A stretch of 64,000 bases of DNA from Lachnospiraceae bacterium (GCA_023663655.1 JAMPGZ010000001.1:35671-99670); one strand, 5' to 3'; positions 17,752 through 28,130 are shown, counted from the stretch's first letter. Made by a program: numbers and translations. The notes: a model not told the origin generated them from the sequence alone.

Positions 17752-18099
17752 ATGGTACGCGAAATTATAGCATATAAAAACTACTATTGTGACTTCATGG
17801 AGAAGTTGAGTGAGAAGGAACAAATGAAGATACGCCGTGCCTTGTTGCTCTTTTCTGATACTGAAAGAATCCCAGCTCACTTTATAAAATACATAGAAGA
17901 TGATATTTATGAATTTCGCGTAAGCTACGGAAACAACGAGTTCCGTATTTTCTTTATTTATGACGGTGAAAGGTTGGTGATACTTTTCAACGCATTCCGA
18001 AAGAAAACTCAGAAGACGCCTCGAAGCGAGATTACAAGAGCAAAACGACTTAAAAAAGAGTATTATGAAGACAAAAATGCAGACATACAATGTGAGTGA
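17752..18099 (+). CDS. higB: RelE/HigB-family toxin (Gp49-like)
   Basis: A 115-aa basic protein with the ribosome-dependent mRNA interferase pattern: FMEKLSEKEQMKIRRAL helix, IKYIEDDIYEFRVSYGNNEFRIFFIYDG strands, and LVILFNAFRKKTQKTP followed by a basic helix. This matches phage-derived Gp49-like/HigB proteins. The toxin gene comes first and overlaps the antitoxin by 35 nt, the usual HigBA order. The predicted action is cleavage of translated mRNA when the antitoxin is lost. The mRNA leader is only a few nucleotides long if the -7-like element at 17740 is used. Confidence 0.8.
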   Translation: MVREIIAYKNYYCDFMEKLSEKEQMKIRRALLLFSDTERIPAHFIKYIEDDIYEFRVSYGNNEFRIFFIYDGERLVILFNAFRKKTQKTPRSEITRAKRLKKEYYEDKNADIQCE

Positions 18100-18355
18100 A
18101 GAACTCAACAGTACTTTCGGTGCTCCCGGCACTGAAAGCCGTAAGGAGGCAGAAAATCAGGCATGGGAAGAATATAATGCACAAATCTTGCTTGATGCCC
18201 GCAAGGGAGCCGGCATGACGCAATCTGAACTTGCCGAGAAAATCGGTGCAGACAAAAGTTATATATCCCGCGTCGAGAGAGGTCTTACTATTCCTTCTAT
18301 CTCTACATTTTATCGCATGGTTTCGGCTATGGGGTTAAGTGTGGAGCTTAGATAA
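18065..18355 (+). CDS. higA: HigA-like antitoxin with XRE helix-turn-helix
   Basis: A 96-aa protein. The N-terminal ~35 residues are acidic and probably contact the toxin. Residues about 40-95 form an XRE/HTH_3 domain (DARKGAGMTQSELAEKIG then KSYISRVERGLTIP). It overlaps the toxin gene by 35 nt. It should neutralise the toxin and repress the shared promoter. The ATG at 18077 is an alternative start 4 codons in. Confidence 0.82.
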   Translation: MKTKMQTYNVSEELNSTFGAPGTESRKEAENQAWEEYNAQILLDARKGAGMTQSELAEKIGADKSYISRVERGLTIPSISTFYRMVSAMGLSVELR

Positions 18356-18402
18356 TCCTGTGACGTGTGCTCGTTAATAGTTAGCAGTATATTATAAGGT
18401 AA

Positions 18403-19623
18403 ATGAATCGATTATTTTTGAGTGTTATAGCCGTTGTGCTGTGGAGTGGCGTGTCGGCATCTACGGGCTACGATGATATTTTCCGGTCGGAAGAGTCGCT
18501 GGATTCATCGCAGGTGGGCGAATTAAGGCTCGATGTGGGCGGTCTGTTGTTTTTCCGCGACAACGAGTTTTCCACATCTGTTATGGACGGTTACACATTG
18601 CCCGGTTTTAAGCTGTGTCCTAAGGTGAGCTATATGCCGTCGCGCAATGTCAAGGCGGAGCTTGGCGTGAGTCTTACGCGTTTCTGGGGCACTGACCGGT
18701 ATCCCAATCTCGCCTACCGCGACATTGCTTCTTGGACCGGCGGAGAGCGTTCCGACGGATTTCACGTGGTGCCGTTTTTCAGAGTGCAGATGGCTACTGA
18801 TTTCGGGTTGCAGGTTGTGCTTGGAAGTATTTACGGAGGCGCCAACCACCGGTTGCTTATGCCGCTTTATGAGCCTGAGCTTAACCTGACTGCCGATCCC
18901 GAGACCGGCGCGCAGGTGCTTTACAGCAATCGCTGGCTTGATGCCGATGTGTGGGTCAACTGGGAGAGTTTCATTTACCGTGGCGACACGCATCAGGAGG
19001 AGTTTGTGTTTGGTCTTTCAAGCCGCATAAAATACAATGGCGAGGACTCGCGACTGCATTTCTACACGCCTGTGCAGTTGCTGGCTCAGCATCGCGGCGG
19101 CGAGATTGACACGATCACTTCTCATTCGGTGCAGACGCTTATGAACGGCGCAGTGGGATTTGGCGCACGATGGGATATAAATCATAGGCGAGTGAAAAGC
19201 GCATCGTTGGAGCTTGATTATCTGGGATATTATCAGCAGGCGGGCGAGTTGTGGGCGTTTGACAGCGGGAGCGCGCTGTATCTGCATGGCAATCTTGATG
19301 TGTGGAATACACGGTTTAAGCTCGGATATTTTTACGGCGATAAGTTCATATCGATGTTTGGCTATCCGTTGTTTGGCTGTGTGTCGACCAAGAATCCGGG
19401 CATGACCTACGACAAGCCGTCGACGGTCTATGTGGGGTTTGAGTACACAAAAGAATTTGCCCCCGGATTTTCGCTCGGTGTCAATGCCGATATCTACCAG
19501 CGTTCTTCCTGTTACGGTACCACCGCTGAAGGTGTGCGTGAAAAGATGAAGGGCAGCACCAGCTTTGCGGCAGGAGTGTGCATGAAGATAAATCCGTCGT
19601 TTTTGCTCTACCGGAAGAAATAA
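18403..19623 (+). CDS. Outer-membrane beta-barrel protein of unknown function
   Basis: A 406-aa protein with a signal peptide (MNRLFLSVIAVVLWSGVSAS). The mature part consists of alternating amphipathic strands with frequent aromatics (VKAELGVSLTRFWG, YVGFEYTKEFAPGF), many turns rich in Gly/Asn/Asp, and a C-terminal strand (FAAGVCMKINPSFLLY), as in Bacteroidota outer-membrane barrels. I do not recognise a specific family. It stands alone between the toxin-antitoxin pair and the sirtuin, 47 nt after the antitoxin, with no obvious functional link to either. Confidence 0.65.
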   Translation: MNRLFLSVIAVVLWSGVSASTGYDDIFRSEESLDSSQVGELRLDVGGLLFFRDNEFSTSVMDGYTLPGFKLCPKVSYMPSRNVKAELGVSLTRFWGTDRYPNLAYRDIASWTGGERSDGFHVVPFFRVQMATDFGLQVVLGSIYGGANHRLLMPLYEPELNLTADPETGAQVLYSNRWLDADVWVNWESFIYRGDTHQEEFVFGLSSRIKYNGEDSRLHFYTPVQLLAQHRGGEIDTITSHSVQTLMNGAVGFGARWDINHRRVKSASLELDYLGYYQQAGELWAFDSGSALYLHGNLDVWNTRFKLGYFYGDKFISMFGYPLFGCVSTKNPGMTYDKPSTVYVGFEYTKEFAPGFSLGVNADIYQRSSCYGTTAEGVREKMKGSTSFAAGVCMKINPSFLLYRKK

Positions 19624-19696
19624 ATCAACCCGGTGTTGTGAAATACCGGTGGAAATTTGTTATATTTACGTTGTTGAAAATAAGCAATAAGCGTAA

Positions 19697-20386
19697 ATGA
19701 AAAAGAAACTTGTCATATCCACCGGCGCCGGAATGAGCGCCGAAAGTGGAATCTCGACTTTCCGTGATAGCGGAGGGTTGTGGGAGAAATATCCGGTGAT
19801 GGAGGTTGCGAGCGCCGACGGGTTTGCCCGCAATCCCAAGCTCGTGCATGAATTTTACAATGCGCGTCGCCGCGATCTCCTCAAGGCTGAGCCGAATGCC
19901 GGACATCGTGGGCTCGTGAAGCTGGAGGAACTGTTTGACACGTATATCATCACTCAGAATGTGGATGACCTCCATGAGCGAGCCGGAAGCAGAAATGTGC
20001 TTCATCTTCATGGTGAGTTGATGAAGGTGAGAGCCATAGATGATGAAACGAAGGTGTATAAGCTTACGCCCGAAGCGCTTGAGACGACTCCCGACACGGT
20101 CATAGACGGACATCGGGTGAGGCCTCACATCGTGTTTTTCCAGGAGGCTGTGCCTAATATAGAGCCGGCGATCGATCTTGTGCAGGAGGCTGATGTGTTT
20201 GTGGTTATAGGCACATCGCTCAATGTGTACCCTGCCGCCGGATTGCTGCATTATGTGCGTCGCGGAGTTCCGGTTTACTACATCGACCCTAATCCGGCAT
20301 CAGTCCCTGCGGGGGTTACTGTGCTGAAGATGGGGGCTTCCGAAGGTGTTGAGAAACTTGCCGAGCTGCTTACGGAGCAGGCTTGA
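19697..20386 (+). CDS. cobB: NAD-dependent protein deacylase (sirtuin, CobB-like) without zinc cysteines
   Basis: A 229-aa SIR2-family protein. The NAD-binding motif GAGMSAESGISTFR, the TQNVDDLHERAG block and the catalytic HLHG are present. The YNARR segment at about residue 54 contains the Y-x-x-R pair that in CobB/SIRT5 favours succinyl and other acidic acyl-lysines, so desuccinylation is plausible. The region that normally holds four zinc-binding Cys (after HLHGELMKVR) contains no cysteine at all, so the zinc module is reduced. A -7-like TATATTTA at 19661-19668 lies 28 nt upstream. Monocistronic, closed by the terminator at 20411. Confidence 0.88.
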   Translation: MKKKLVISTGAGMSAESGISTFRDSGGLWEKYPVMEVASADGFARNPKLVHEFYNARRRDLLKAEPNAGHRGLVKLEELFDTYIITQNVDDLHERAGSRNVLHLHGELMKVRAIDDETKVYKLTPEALETTPDTVIDGHRVRPHIVFFQEAVPNIEPAIDLVQEADVFVVIGTSLNVYPAAGLLHYVRRGVPVYYIDPNPASVPAGVTVLKMGASEGVEKLAELLTEQA

Positions 20387-20410
20387 ATTTGCATTTGTAA
20401 ACAGAAATTA

Positions 20411-20454
20411 AGAAAAACAGTCTTGCGAGAAAGCGGGGCTGTTTTTCTGTGTTT
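20411..20454 (+). terminator. Intrinsic terminator after cobB
   Basis: Exact 10-nt arms AGAAAAACAG and CTGTTTTTCT flank an 18-nt loop. The 3' arm is itself T-rich and is followed by GTGTTT. It separates cobB from the dcw cluster. Confidence 0.65.
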
Positions 20455-20590
20455 ATGAGCGGTAAATGCGTGTGATTCACGCATAGTTACTGCTGTTTAT
20501 GCGGAAATTGCGGCAATCTGTTTGCGTACATGGATGGGAGCGTGAAAAATGTTGATAAATTGATGAAATATTTTTAGGAATTTATTTATG

Positions 20591-20598
20591 TAAATTTG
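20591..20598 (+). promoter_or_regulatory. -7 element of the dcw cluster promoter
   Basis: TAAATTTG matches TAnnTTTG, 49 nt before the rsmH ATG. The -33 position is only T-rich (near 20568-20575). This is the only good promoter match seen directly before the cluster. Confidence 0.5.
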
Positions 20599-20647
20599 CA
20601 AAATTCGCTAACTTTACGAGAAATTAACCCCAAGCACTCCCCACACA

Positions 20648-21556
20648 ATGACTCAAGAGGTATATCATATTCCCGCACTATTGGCTCCTGTTATCCAAGG
20701 GCTTGATATAAAGCCTGATGGCAGCTATGTCGATGCTACTTTCGGTGGAGGCGGACACTCACGCGCCATTGTGGCGGAATTGTCGGAACGCGGACATCTT
20801 TATGGCTTTGATCAGGATTCCGATGCTCGCGCCAATGCGATAGAAGACCCTCGATTTACATTTGTATATGGCAACTTCCGGTTCATGCGTAATTTCTTGC
20901 GTTATTATGGGGTTGACGCGGTTGATGGCATCCTTGCCGACCTTGGGGTGTCATTCCATCATTTTGATGATCCGGGCAGGGGTTTCTCGTTCCGCAGCGA
21001 CGGTCCTCTTGACATGAGGATGAACCGCAATTCTTCGCGTTCGGCGGCTTGGGTTGTCAATAATTACACCGAGGAGCAGCTTGCCGATATGTTTTATCTT
21101 TATGGCGAGTTGAAAAATGCCCGTAAGTTCGCATCGGTATTGGTTAAGGCACGCAGCAAGGCACCTATAGAGACCACCGAGCAGCTTCTTGCGGCGGTAG
21201 CACCGTTGATAAATCCCAAGAAGGAAAAGAAGGAATTGGCACAGGTGTTTCAAGCGTTGAGGATTGTGGTCAACAATGAGATTGATGCCCTGCGCGATTT
21301 TCTTGTTCAGTCGCTTGAGTCCCTTAAGCCCGGCGGACGCCTTGCGGTGATAACTTATCATTCTCTCGAAGACCGCCTGGTGAAGAATTTCATGCGGACC
21401 GGCAATCTTGAGGGTAAGGATGCCCGTGATTTTTATGGCAGAAATCTGTCGCCGTTCAAGTTGCTGACAAGCAAGCCTATTGTTGCCGACAATGATGAGG
21501 TGGAGCGTAATCCGCGTTCGAGAAGCGCCAAGTTGAGGATTGCTGAAAAGTTGTAG
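20648..21556 (+). CDS. rsmH: 16S rRNA (cytosine(1402)-N4)-methyltransferase
   Basis: A 302-aa RsmH (MraW). The SAM motif DATFGGGGHSRAI (residues about 29-41) and GFDQDSDA are diagnostic, as are FSFRSDGPLDMRMN and ITYHSLEDRLVKNF near the C-terminus. It methylates N4 of C1402 in the P-site of 16S rRNA. It is the first gene of the dcw cluster. The usual upstream partner mraZ is not present between it and the cobB terminator. Confidence 0.95.
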   Translation: MTQEVYHIPALLAPVIQGLDIKPDGSYVDATFGGGGHSRAIVAELSERGHLYGFDQDSDARANAIEDPRFTFVYGNFRFMRNFLRYYGVDAVDGILADLGVSFHHFDDPGRGFSFRSDGPLDMRMNRNSSRSAAWVVNNYTEEQLADMFYLYGELKNARKFASVLVKARSKAPIETTEQLLAAVAPLINPKKEKKELAQVFQALRIVVNNEIDALRDFLVQSLESLKPGGRLAVITYHSLEDRLVKNFMRTGNLEGKDARDFYGRNLSPFKLLTSKPIVADNDEVERNPRSRSAKLRIAEKL

Positions 21557-21557
21557 T

Positions 21558-21564
21558 AAGGAGG
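21558..21564 (+). promoter_or_regulatory. Strong Shine-Dalgarno sequence before ftsL
   Basis: AAGGAGG lies 10 nt before the ftsL ATG. Bacteroidota genes rarely use a Shine-Dalgarno sequence, so a near-perfect one here is notable and supports the chosen start. Confidence 0.6.
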
Positions 21565-21574
21565 AATTATACCG

Positions 21575-21919
21575 ATGGCACAAACCAACACAAAACAGAA
21601 GAAAAAAGACAATATACTGACACGCATCCTTTATGGACGCTTCCTGTCGGTAGACTTTTTCACACGCCATTGGAAAGCGATAGCTTTGGGAATGTTGATG
21701 GTGATGGCTTATATCACCAACCGTTATCAGTGTCTTACCCGCATGGAGGAGATACGCCGTCTTGAGCAGCAGCTTGAGGTGGTGGAGACCGAGCGTGTGA
21801 GAGAGCGCAGCACATACATGAGCCGCATACGCGAGTCGTCCATGCAGGAATTGGTCGACACGATGCATCTGCATCTTAGAATTCAGGATCAACCGCCGTT
21901 TAAACTTTCGAAAAACTGA
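21575..21919 (+). CDS. ftsL: FtsL-like cell division protein
   Basis: A 114-aa bitopic membrane protein: a basic cytoplasmic N-terminus, one transmembrane helix at about residues 36-52 (AIALGMLMVMAYI), then a periplasmic coiled coil (MEEIRRLEQQLEVVETERVRE). Size, topology and its position between rsmH and ftsI identify the divisome protein FtsL, which pairs with FtsB/FtsQ and activates FtsWI. Sequence conservation in this family is low, so the assignment relies on context. Confidence 0.8.
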   Translation: MAQTNTKQKKKDNILTRILYGRFLSVDFFTRHWKAIALGMLMVMAYITNRYQCLTRMEEIRRLEQQLEVVETERVRERSTYMSRIRESSMQELVDTMHLHLRIQDQPPFKLSKN

Positions 21920-21930
21920 TTAATCACAAT

Positions 21931-24009
21931 ATGAAAAAAGAAAACCGCACACATATTCTGCTTCGTTACATTCTTGTGATCGGATTCATTCTCATGTTTG
22001 CCGTATGGATTATCTATCATTCGTTTGACAACACTGTCATGTCGGCAAACAAATGGAATGATAAAGCCATGTCGGAACTGTCGCGCGTGGTCGAGATTTC
22101 GCCCGAGCGTGGCAATATACTTTCCAATAACGGTCAGATCCTTGCCACCAACCTGAGTTTCTATCATGTGAGGATCGACTACCGCAGCGAAAGATTTCTT
22201 GAGGGTCGCTATATTCTCGCTCTTGACTCGCTTGCCGACTCGCTCGCCCTGCACTTTCCGGTGAGGACGCGTGAAGAGTGGATTGCGCGATTGAAAAAAC
22301 CGCTCGAAAAACCGAAAGAGAAGCGTTCGAGAGCGTATAAGATACTGTCAAACATTTCTTATTCCGACTGGTTGTTGTTGCGCACATTCCCGTTTTTCAA
22401 TATCAAGAATCCCAACAAGAACGGCTTGACCAAGGAGCGTGTGAACCGCAGGGTGAAGCCCTACGGCGCCATGGCTTCGCGTAGCGTGGGTGGCGTGGGC
22501 ATTGATTCAATCACCGGTGAGACTCACGGTATATCGGGCTTGGAGCGCGCATTGGACTCGCTGCTCTACGGAAAGCCCGGCGTTGCCAAGAAAGTGCCGT
22601 TGACCAAGGATATTGTCAACTGGACCGACGTGCCCCCGGTGCCGGGTTATGACATTCACACTACTATCGATATAGATATGCAGGATATAGTCGAGAATGA
22701 ACTCAACAATGTCCTGACGATGTGTGCCGCCGAGTGGGGTGTGGCGGTGCTGATGGAGGTTTCCACCGGCAACATAAAGGCTATCTCCAACCTTGAGCGC
22801 AATAAGACCACCGGGGAGTATATCGAGGGTATGAACCGCGCCGTGCTTGGTTATGAGCCGGGATCGGTTGTGAAGACGCTCTCTATGATGATAGCCCTGG
22901 AGGATGGAATCGTGAAAAATGTGGATGACGTTATTACCACAGGTCACGCTTTCGCATACGCCGGAGGTCGTCCCATCACCGACTCCCATTCCACGGCATC
23001 CATGCCGGTGAAAGAGGTGATCGAGCGCTCGTCCAACATAGGCATGGCGAAAATAATAACTTCACGTTACGGCGAGAATCCGGGAGCGTTCTACACGCGC
23101 CTTAAGGAACTCGGTTTCTTGTCGCCGATGAATACCGGTATCGCCGGTGAGCGGCCTCCGCGCATCGACAGTGTGGCAAACAACCGTGGCGGGCGTATCG
23201 CGTTGTCGCGAATGTGCTACGGCTATACTACCGAGATTCCGCCGCTCTACACCCTGTCGATCTACAATGCCATAGCCAACGACGGTGTTTATGTCAAGCC
23301 GCGTCTTGTGGACCGGTTGCATTCTGAAACTGTGGATTCGGTGCTGCCTATCGCCTACATGGGAACGGGCAAGGCTTGCTCGCCACGCACGGCACGGTTG
23401 ATGCGGGAAATGCTCACGCAGGTGGTGTGGGGCGACCACGGCACCGGAAAGATGCTGCGCAACGACCGTGTGCGCATCGCCGGAAAGACAGGAACTTGCT
23501 ACATGATTGAGAACGGCGCTTACAATACCGGGAAAAAGCGACTTGCGTTCTGTGGATTTTTCCCTGCCGACAAGCCGTTGTACTCCTGCGTGGTGCTGAC
23601 GTGCCGTCCCACTCAGAATATGTTTGGCGCAGCAAGCACCAGCGGCACCGTGTTGAAAAATATAGCTCTTAAGATGTATTCGCGTGGTATGCTGAACAAC
23701 AGTTCCGACTATCATCCTGAGGAGCCTAAGGTAACAAAACCCACTATCTATGCAAGCACCCCCGGAGGAAAGGTGGAGCATCTGCGTCAAGGTCTTTCAT
23801 TTACCGGCTACCGCTATTTCTCGCCCAAAAACTCAGGCAAGGGAATGCCCAATGTGGTGGGCTGCAGCCTCAGAGATGCCATAAACGCGCTTGAGAATGC
23901 CGGTGTCGATGTGAAATTCCATGGGTCGGGTTATGTGGTGGCTCAGTCGATATCACCGGGCACCGCATTTTTGCCGGGCACCCGTATCACGTTGTCATTA
24001 GCTCAATAA
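21931..24009 (+). CDS. ftsI: Septal peptidoglycan transpeptidase FtsI/PBP3 with C-terminal PASTA domain
   Basis: A 692-aa class B penicillin-binding protein. A short cytoplasmic tail and one transmembrane helix (residues about 10-30) precede the PBP dimer domain. The transpeptidase domain has SVVK (within [10 protein letters not shown]) as SxxK, SSN as SxN, and KTGT. The C-terminal ~60 residues ([20 protein letters not shown] to the end) form one PASTA repeat, a feature that E. coli FtsI lacks. It cross-links septal peptidoglycan together with FtsW. It starts 11 nt after ftsL and is followed after 23 nt by murE. Confidence 0.95.
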   Translation: MKKENRTHILLRYILVIGFILMFAVWIIYHSFDNTVMSANKWNDKAMSELSRVVEISPERGNILSNNGQILATNLSFYHVRIDYRSERFLEGRYILALDSLADSLALHFPVRTREEWIARLKKPLEKPKEKRSRAYKILSNISYSDWLLLRTFPFFNIKNPNKNGLTKERVNRRVKPYGAMASRSVGGVGIDSITGETHGISGLERALDSLLYGKPGVAKKVPLTKDIVNWTDVPPVPGYDIHTTIDIDMQDIVENELNNVLTMCAAEWGVAVLMEVSTGNIKAISNLERNKTTGEYIEGMNRAVLGYEPGSVVKTLSMMIALEDGIVKNVDDVITTGHAFAYAGGRPITDSHSTASMPVKEVIERSSNIGMAKIITSRYGENPGAFYTRLKELGFLSPMNTGIAGERPPRIDSVANNRGGRIALSRMCYGYTTEIPPLYTLSIYNAIANDGVYVKPRLVDRLHSETVDSVLPIAYMGTGKACSPRTARLMREMLTQVVWGDHGTGKMLRNDRVRIAGKTGTCYMIENGAYNTGKKRLAFCGFFPADKPLYSCVVLTCRPTQNMFGAASTSGTVLKNIALKMYSRGMLNNSSDYHPEEPKVTKPTIYASTPGGKVEHLRQGLSFTGYRYFSPKNSGKGMPNVVGCSLRDAINALENAGVDVKFHGSGYVVAQSISPGTAFLPGTRITLSLAQ

Positions 24010-24032
24010 AAAAAATTAAATTTAAAAGAAAT

Positions 24033-25493
24033 ATGAAATCTCTTTCCAAACTCCTTTCCGCTCTGATGATTGAAGAGATCATCGGCAGTGAAGACAAGAC
24101 AATCACCGATGTGGTCAGTGACTCCCGCAAGGTCACAAAAGGATCATTGTTTGTAGCCGTAAGAGGCACCAATGTCGACGGCCACTCGTTTATCCCGCTG
24201 TTGCAGTATAGCGGCGTGGCGGCGATAGTGTGTGAGGAATTTCCGGAGTTTCTGGAAACATCGATAACCTATATAAAGGTGTCAAATTCCGCGATAGCCT
24301 TGGGATATCTCGCTTCGGAATGGTATGACAATCCTTCCCGCAAACTTAAACTTGTGGGTGTGACCGGAACAAATGGCAAGACCACCACCGCCACGCTCAT
24401 ATATGAGATGGCGCGGATGATGGGCTATAAGGCAGGTCTCCTCTCCACAGTGTGCAACTATATTGAGGATGAGGCTATTCCTACAAATCAGACCACGCCC
24501 GACCCATTGACTATAAACGCCTTGCTTCACCGCATGGTAGAATCGGGTTGCAGCTATGCCTCAATGGAGGTCAGCTCTCATGCCGCCCATCAGCACCGTA
24601 TAGCAGGATTGTATTTCGCAGGAGGTATTTTCACCAACCTCACCCGCGACCATCTTGATTATCACAAGACTGTGGAGGCTTATCTGGCTGCCAAGAAGTC
24701 ATTCTTCGACGGCTTGCCGTCGACAGCGTTTGCATTGACTAATCTTGATGACAAGAGCGGCGAGGTTATGCTCCAGAACACTGATGCGCGACGTTTCACA
24801 TACTCGCTGCGCACTCGCGCTGATTTCATGGGCAGGGTGATTGAAAGCCGTCTTGACGGCACGTCGATGACTTTCAATGGTAGAGAAGTGGAAGTGCTCT
24901 TCACCGGTAAATTCAATGCCTACAATCTAACCGCAGTCTATGGCACGTCGATACTTCTCGGCTGGGAGCCTGAGCAGGTGCTTGTCAACATGAGCCGTCT
25001 TGTTCCTGTCGCCGGACGTTTCCAGGCATTTCATTCCCCCAAGGGCTACACAGCGATTGTGGATTACGCCCATACCCCCGATGCCGTTGTCAATGTGCTG
25101 CAAGCTATCCGTGAGATTGTAGGCAGCCGAGGCTCGATCATCACTGTTGTCGGCGCGGGTGGAAACCGCGATAAAGGGAAGCGTCCTATCATGGCTAAGG
25201 AAGCGGCTATGCGCAGCGACCGCCTGATTCTGACAAGTGATAATCCTCGCAACGAGGATCCCGCTGAAATCCTTCGCGACATGGAGGCGGGACTTGATGT
25301 GGAGGGACGTAAGAAAACTCTCAGCATAGTCGACCGCCGTGAGGCTATCCGCACCGCCGCCGCTTTGGCATCTTCAGGCGATGTGATTCTCATTGCCGGA
25401 AAGGGTCATGAGGACTATCAGGAGATCAACGGCGTGAAGCATCATTTCGATGACCGTGAGGTGGTCAAAGAGGTGATAGCGGCAGAACTCTAA
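24033..25493 (+). CDS. murE: UDP-N-acetylmuramoyl-L-alanyl-D-glutamate--2,6-diaminopimelate ligase
   Basis: A 486-aa Mur ligase. The ATP-binding motif GTNGKTTTA (about residue 113), the Mur-ligase block [12 protein letters not shown], and the DNPR motif (within [11 protein letters not shown]) are visible. DNPR is the signature of meso-diaminopimelate-adding MurE, so the peptidoglycan is DAP-type. It adds the third residue of the stem peptide in the cytoplasm. Part of the compact ftsI-murE-mraY run. Confidence 0.95.
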   Translation: MKSLSKLLSALMIEEIIGSEDKTITDVVSDSRKVTKGSLFVAVRGTNVDGHSFIPLLQYSGVAAIVCEEFPEFLETSITYIKVSNSAIALGYLASEWYDNPSRKLKLVGVTGTNGKTTTATLIYEMARMMGYKAGLLSTVCNYIEDEAIPTNQTTPDPLTINALLHRMVESGCSYASMEVSSHAAHQHRIAGLYFAGGIFTNLTRDHLDYHKTVEAYLAAKKSFFDGLPSTAFALTNLDDKSGEVMLQNTDARRFTYSLRTRADFMGRVIESRLDGTSMTFNGREVEVLFTGKFNAYNLTAVYGTSILLGWEPEQVLVNMSRLVPVAGRFQAFHSPKGYTAIVDYAHTPDAVVNVLQAIREIVGSRGSIITVVGAGGNRDKGKRPIMAKEAAMRSDRLILTSDNPRNEDPAEILRDMEAGLDVEGRKKTLSIVDRREAIRTAAALASSGDVILIAGKGHEDYQEINGVKHHFDDREVVKEVIAAEL

Positions 25494-25518
25494 AAAAGAA
25501 AAGCATAAGCAATTCATC

Positions 25519-26781
25519 ATGTTATATTATCTGTTTCAATATCTTGAATCCTTGAATTTTCCCGGAGCGCGCCTGATGGACTACATCACGTTTCGTTCCG
25601 GAGCTGCATTTGTGTTGGCTTTATTTATCGCCATCGTGTTTGGTAAACGCATAATCGAGCGTCTGCAGATGATGCAGGTGGGCGAGATCATCCGTGATCT
25701 CGGTCTCGAAGGGCAGATGAAAAAGACCGGCACCCCCACCATGGGCGGCGTGATAATAATCCTGTCAATTCTGGTGCCTTGCCTGCTTGTGGGCAATCTT
25801 TCCAATGTCTACATGGCGTTGATGCTTGTATCGACGGTGTGGCTCGGCACGCTCGGCTTTCTGGATGACTATATCAAGGTGGCTCGTCATGACAAGGACG
25901 GATTGAAAGGCAAGTTCAAGATTGTGGGACAAGTGGGACTCGGTCTTATTGTGGGGTTGACCATGCTTTTCAGCCCGGCGATAGTGATGAGGCAGAATAT
26001 CGAGCTTCCTACCAATGACCCCGATGAGACAGTGGTGGTGTATAGCGGAGTGGATGAGAAAGCTCCGCAAACCACAATCCCGTTTGTGAAGAACAACAAC
26101 TTTGAATACAGCGACCTCACTCAGTGGATGGGTAAGTATGCCACTACCGGCGGATGGATCCTGTTTGTGCTCGTGGTGATATTTGTAGTCACCGCCACTT
26201 CCAATGGCGCCAACCTCACCGACGGCCTCGACGGTCTTGCCACGGGAACATCGGCTATAATAGGCATCGCGCTCGCCATCATGGCATACCTTGGCGGCAA
26301 CATCATCTATTCCTCTTATCTGAATATAATGTATATTCCGGGGTCGGAGGAGCTGGTGGTGTATATGGCGGCTTTTATCGGCGCTCTCATCGGCTTCCTG
26401 TGGTATAATGCCTATCCCGCCCAAGTGTTTATGGGCGATACCGGCAGCCTTACATTGGGAGGTATCATCGCCGTGTTTGCGATTCTTATCCGCAAGGAGC
26501 TTCTGCTTCCGGTGCTTTGTGCGATATTCTTCATCGAGGATCTCTCGGTGATTATTCAGGTGGCTTATTTCAAGGCTACCAAGAAGAAATATGGAGAGGG
26601 GCGGCGTGTGTTCAAGATGACACCGCTGCATCACCACTATCAGAAGGATGCCGTAAAGGAAGGATTTGTGCTGTTCAACACACCCAAGCACGGAATTCCT
26701 GAGCCCAAGATTGTGACCCGCTTCTGGATCATAGGCATCCTGCTGGCAACTATAACATTTGTTACATTAAAGATTAGATAA
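25519..26781 (+). CDS. mraY: Phospho-N-acetylmuramoyl-pentapeptide-transferase
   Basis: A 420-aa integral membrane enzyme with about 10 helices. Catalytic blocks are [30 protein letters not shown] and PLHHHYQ. It transfers the UDP-MurNAc-pentapeptide phospho-sugar to undecaprenyl phosphate, forming lipid I. It is longer than the ~360-aa E. coli protein because of an extra loop at about residues 155-210 (around [19 protein letters not shown]), an insertion common in Bacteroidota. Confidence 0.95.
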   Translation: MLYYLFQYLESLNFPGARLMDYITFRSGAAFVLALFIAIVFGKRIIERLQMMQVGEIIRDLGLEGQMKKTGTPTMGGVIIILSILVPCLLVGNLSNVYMALMLVSTVWLGTLGFLDDYIKVARHDKDGLKGKFKIVGQVGLGLIVGLTMLFSPAIVMRQNIELPTNDPDETVVVYSGVDEKAPQTTIPFVKNNNFEYSDLTQWMGKYATTGGWILFVLVVIFVVTATSNGANLTDGLDGLATGTSAIIGIALAIMAYLGGNIIYSSYLNIMYIPGSEELVVYMAAFIGALIGFLWYNAYPAQVFMGDTGSLTLGGIIAVFAILIRKELLLPVLCAIFFIEDLSVIIQVAYFKATKKKYGEGRRVFKMTPLHHHYQKDAVKEGFVLFNTPKHGIPEPKIVTRFWIIGILLATITFVTLKIR

Positions 26782-26789
26782 ACCGAAAT

Positions 26790-28130
26790 ATGAAACGCAT
26801 AGTAGTGTTAGGAGGCGGAGAGAGTGGCGTAGGCGCTGCGGTTCTTGCTAAAGACAAGGGGTTTGACGTGTTTTTGTCGGACTTCGGGTTGATATCACCC
26901 AAGTACAAAGAGCAACTTGAACGGGAAAATATCCCCTTTGAGGATGGCGGACACACTGAAGAGCTTGTGCTTAACGCTGATGAAATAATAAAAAGCCCCG
27001 GTGTGCCTCCCACCGCTCCGATAATGGTAAAGGTGTCAGAGAAGGGAATACCGGTAATATCCGAGATTGAATTTGCCGGGCGTTATACCGACGCCAAGAT
27101 GGTGTGCATCACAGGCAGCAATGGAAAGACCACCACTACGCTGCTCACGTATCATATACTAAAGAATGCGGGCATCAATGTGGGGCTTGCCGGTAATGTG
27201 GGCAAGAGCCTTGCATTGCAGGTGGCGCGTGAACATCATGACGTGTATGTGATAGAATTGAGCAGCTTCCAGCTTGAGAATATGTATGACTTCAAGGCTA
27301 ATATTGCCGTGATGCTCAATATTACTCCCGATCATCTTGACCGGTATGAGTACAAGATGCAGAATTATATCAACGCCAAGTTCCGGATCATACGCAATCA
27401 GACTCCTGAGGACGCTTTCATATTCTGGCAGGATGATCCCGTGATACAGGCTCAGTTGCGCAGCATAAAAACTGAAGCTAAATTATACCCGTTCAGCGAA
27501 CATTATGAGGATGGTTGCGCGGCGTTTGTGGATGAATCGGGAAATCTGATTCTCGACACTCCCCGCACATCGTTGTCGATGCCTCGCGAGAAGCTGTCGC
27601 TATCGGGGCTGCATAATCTTTTCAACTCTATGGCTGCCGGACTGTCGGCGTGTCTGCTCGATATAAAGAAGGATGATATAAGACGCTCGCTTGAGGATTT
27701 CGAGGGTGTTGAGCATCGTCTTGAGTATGTCGACACAATTGCCGGCGTGCGTTATATAAATGATTCCAAGGCTACCAACGTCAACTCATGCTGGTATGCT
27801 CTTGAAAGTATGCCTAAGGGAGTGGTGCTGATTCTTGGCGGCAAGGACAAGGGTAATGACTACTCAGAAATAGAGCCTCTTGTGAAGGAAAAAGTGCGTG
27901 CTATCGTGTGCATGGGCAAGGACAATGCCAAGCTGATGGATTTCTTCTCGGGCAAAGTGGAAGCTATCTATGACACTCACTCGCTGGATGAGGCGGTAGC
28001 TACCTGCGCTAAAGTGGCGAAGGAGGGGGAGACTGTGCTTCTGTCGCCATGCTGTGCGAGCTTCGACCTGTTCAAAAGCTACGAGGATAGAGGAGAGCAG
28101 TTTAAAAATGCCGTTAAAAACATGAAATGA
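26790..28130 (+). CDS. murD: UDP-N-acetylmuramoylalanine--D-glutamate ligase
   Basis: A 446-aa Mur ligase with an N-terminal Rossmann-like domain (VVLGGGESGVGAAVLA), the ATP site GSNGKTTTT (about residue 111), the carbamylated-Lys region and the C-terminal LSPCCASFDLFKSYEDRG block specific to MurD. It adds D-Glu to UDP-MurNAc-L-Ala. It begins 9 nt after mraY, and its stop overlaps the ftsW start (ATGA). Confidence 0.95.
   Translation: MKRIVVLGGGESGVGAAVLAKDKGFDVFLSDFGLISPKYKEQLERENIPFEDGGHTEELVLNADEIIKSPGVPPTAPIMVKVSEKGIPVISEIEFAGRYTDAKMVCITGSNGKTTTTLLTYHILKNAGINVGLAGNVGKSLALQVAREHHDVYVIELSSFQLENMYDFKANIAVMLNITPDHLDRYEYKMQNYINAKFRIIRNQTPEDAFIFWQDDPVIQAQLRSIKTEAKLYPFSEHYEDGCAAFVDESGNLILDTPRTSLSMPREKLSLSGLHNLFNSMAAGLSACLLDIKKDDIRRSLEDFEGVEHRLEYVDTIAGVRYINDSKATNVNSCWYALESMPKGVVLILGGKDKGNDYSEIEPLVKEKVRAIVCMGKDNAKLMDFFSGKVEAIYDTHSLDEAVATCAKVAKEGETVLLSPCCASFDLFKSYEDRGEQFKNAVKNMK

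Noticed and set aside
25765-26691. 308-aa minus-strand frame opposite mraY
   Set aside because: Antisense shadow of a strongly conserved gene.
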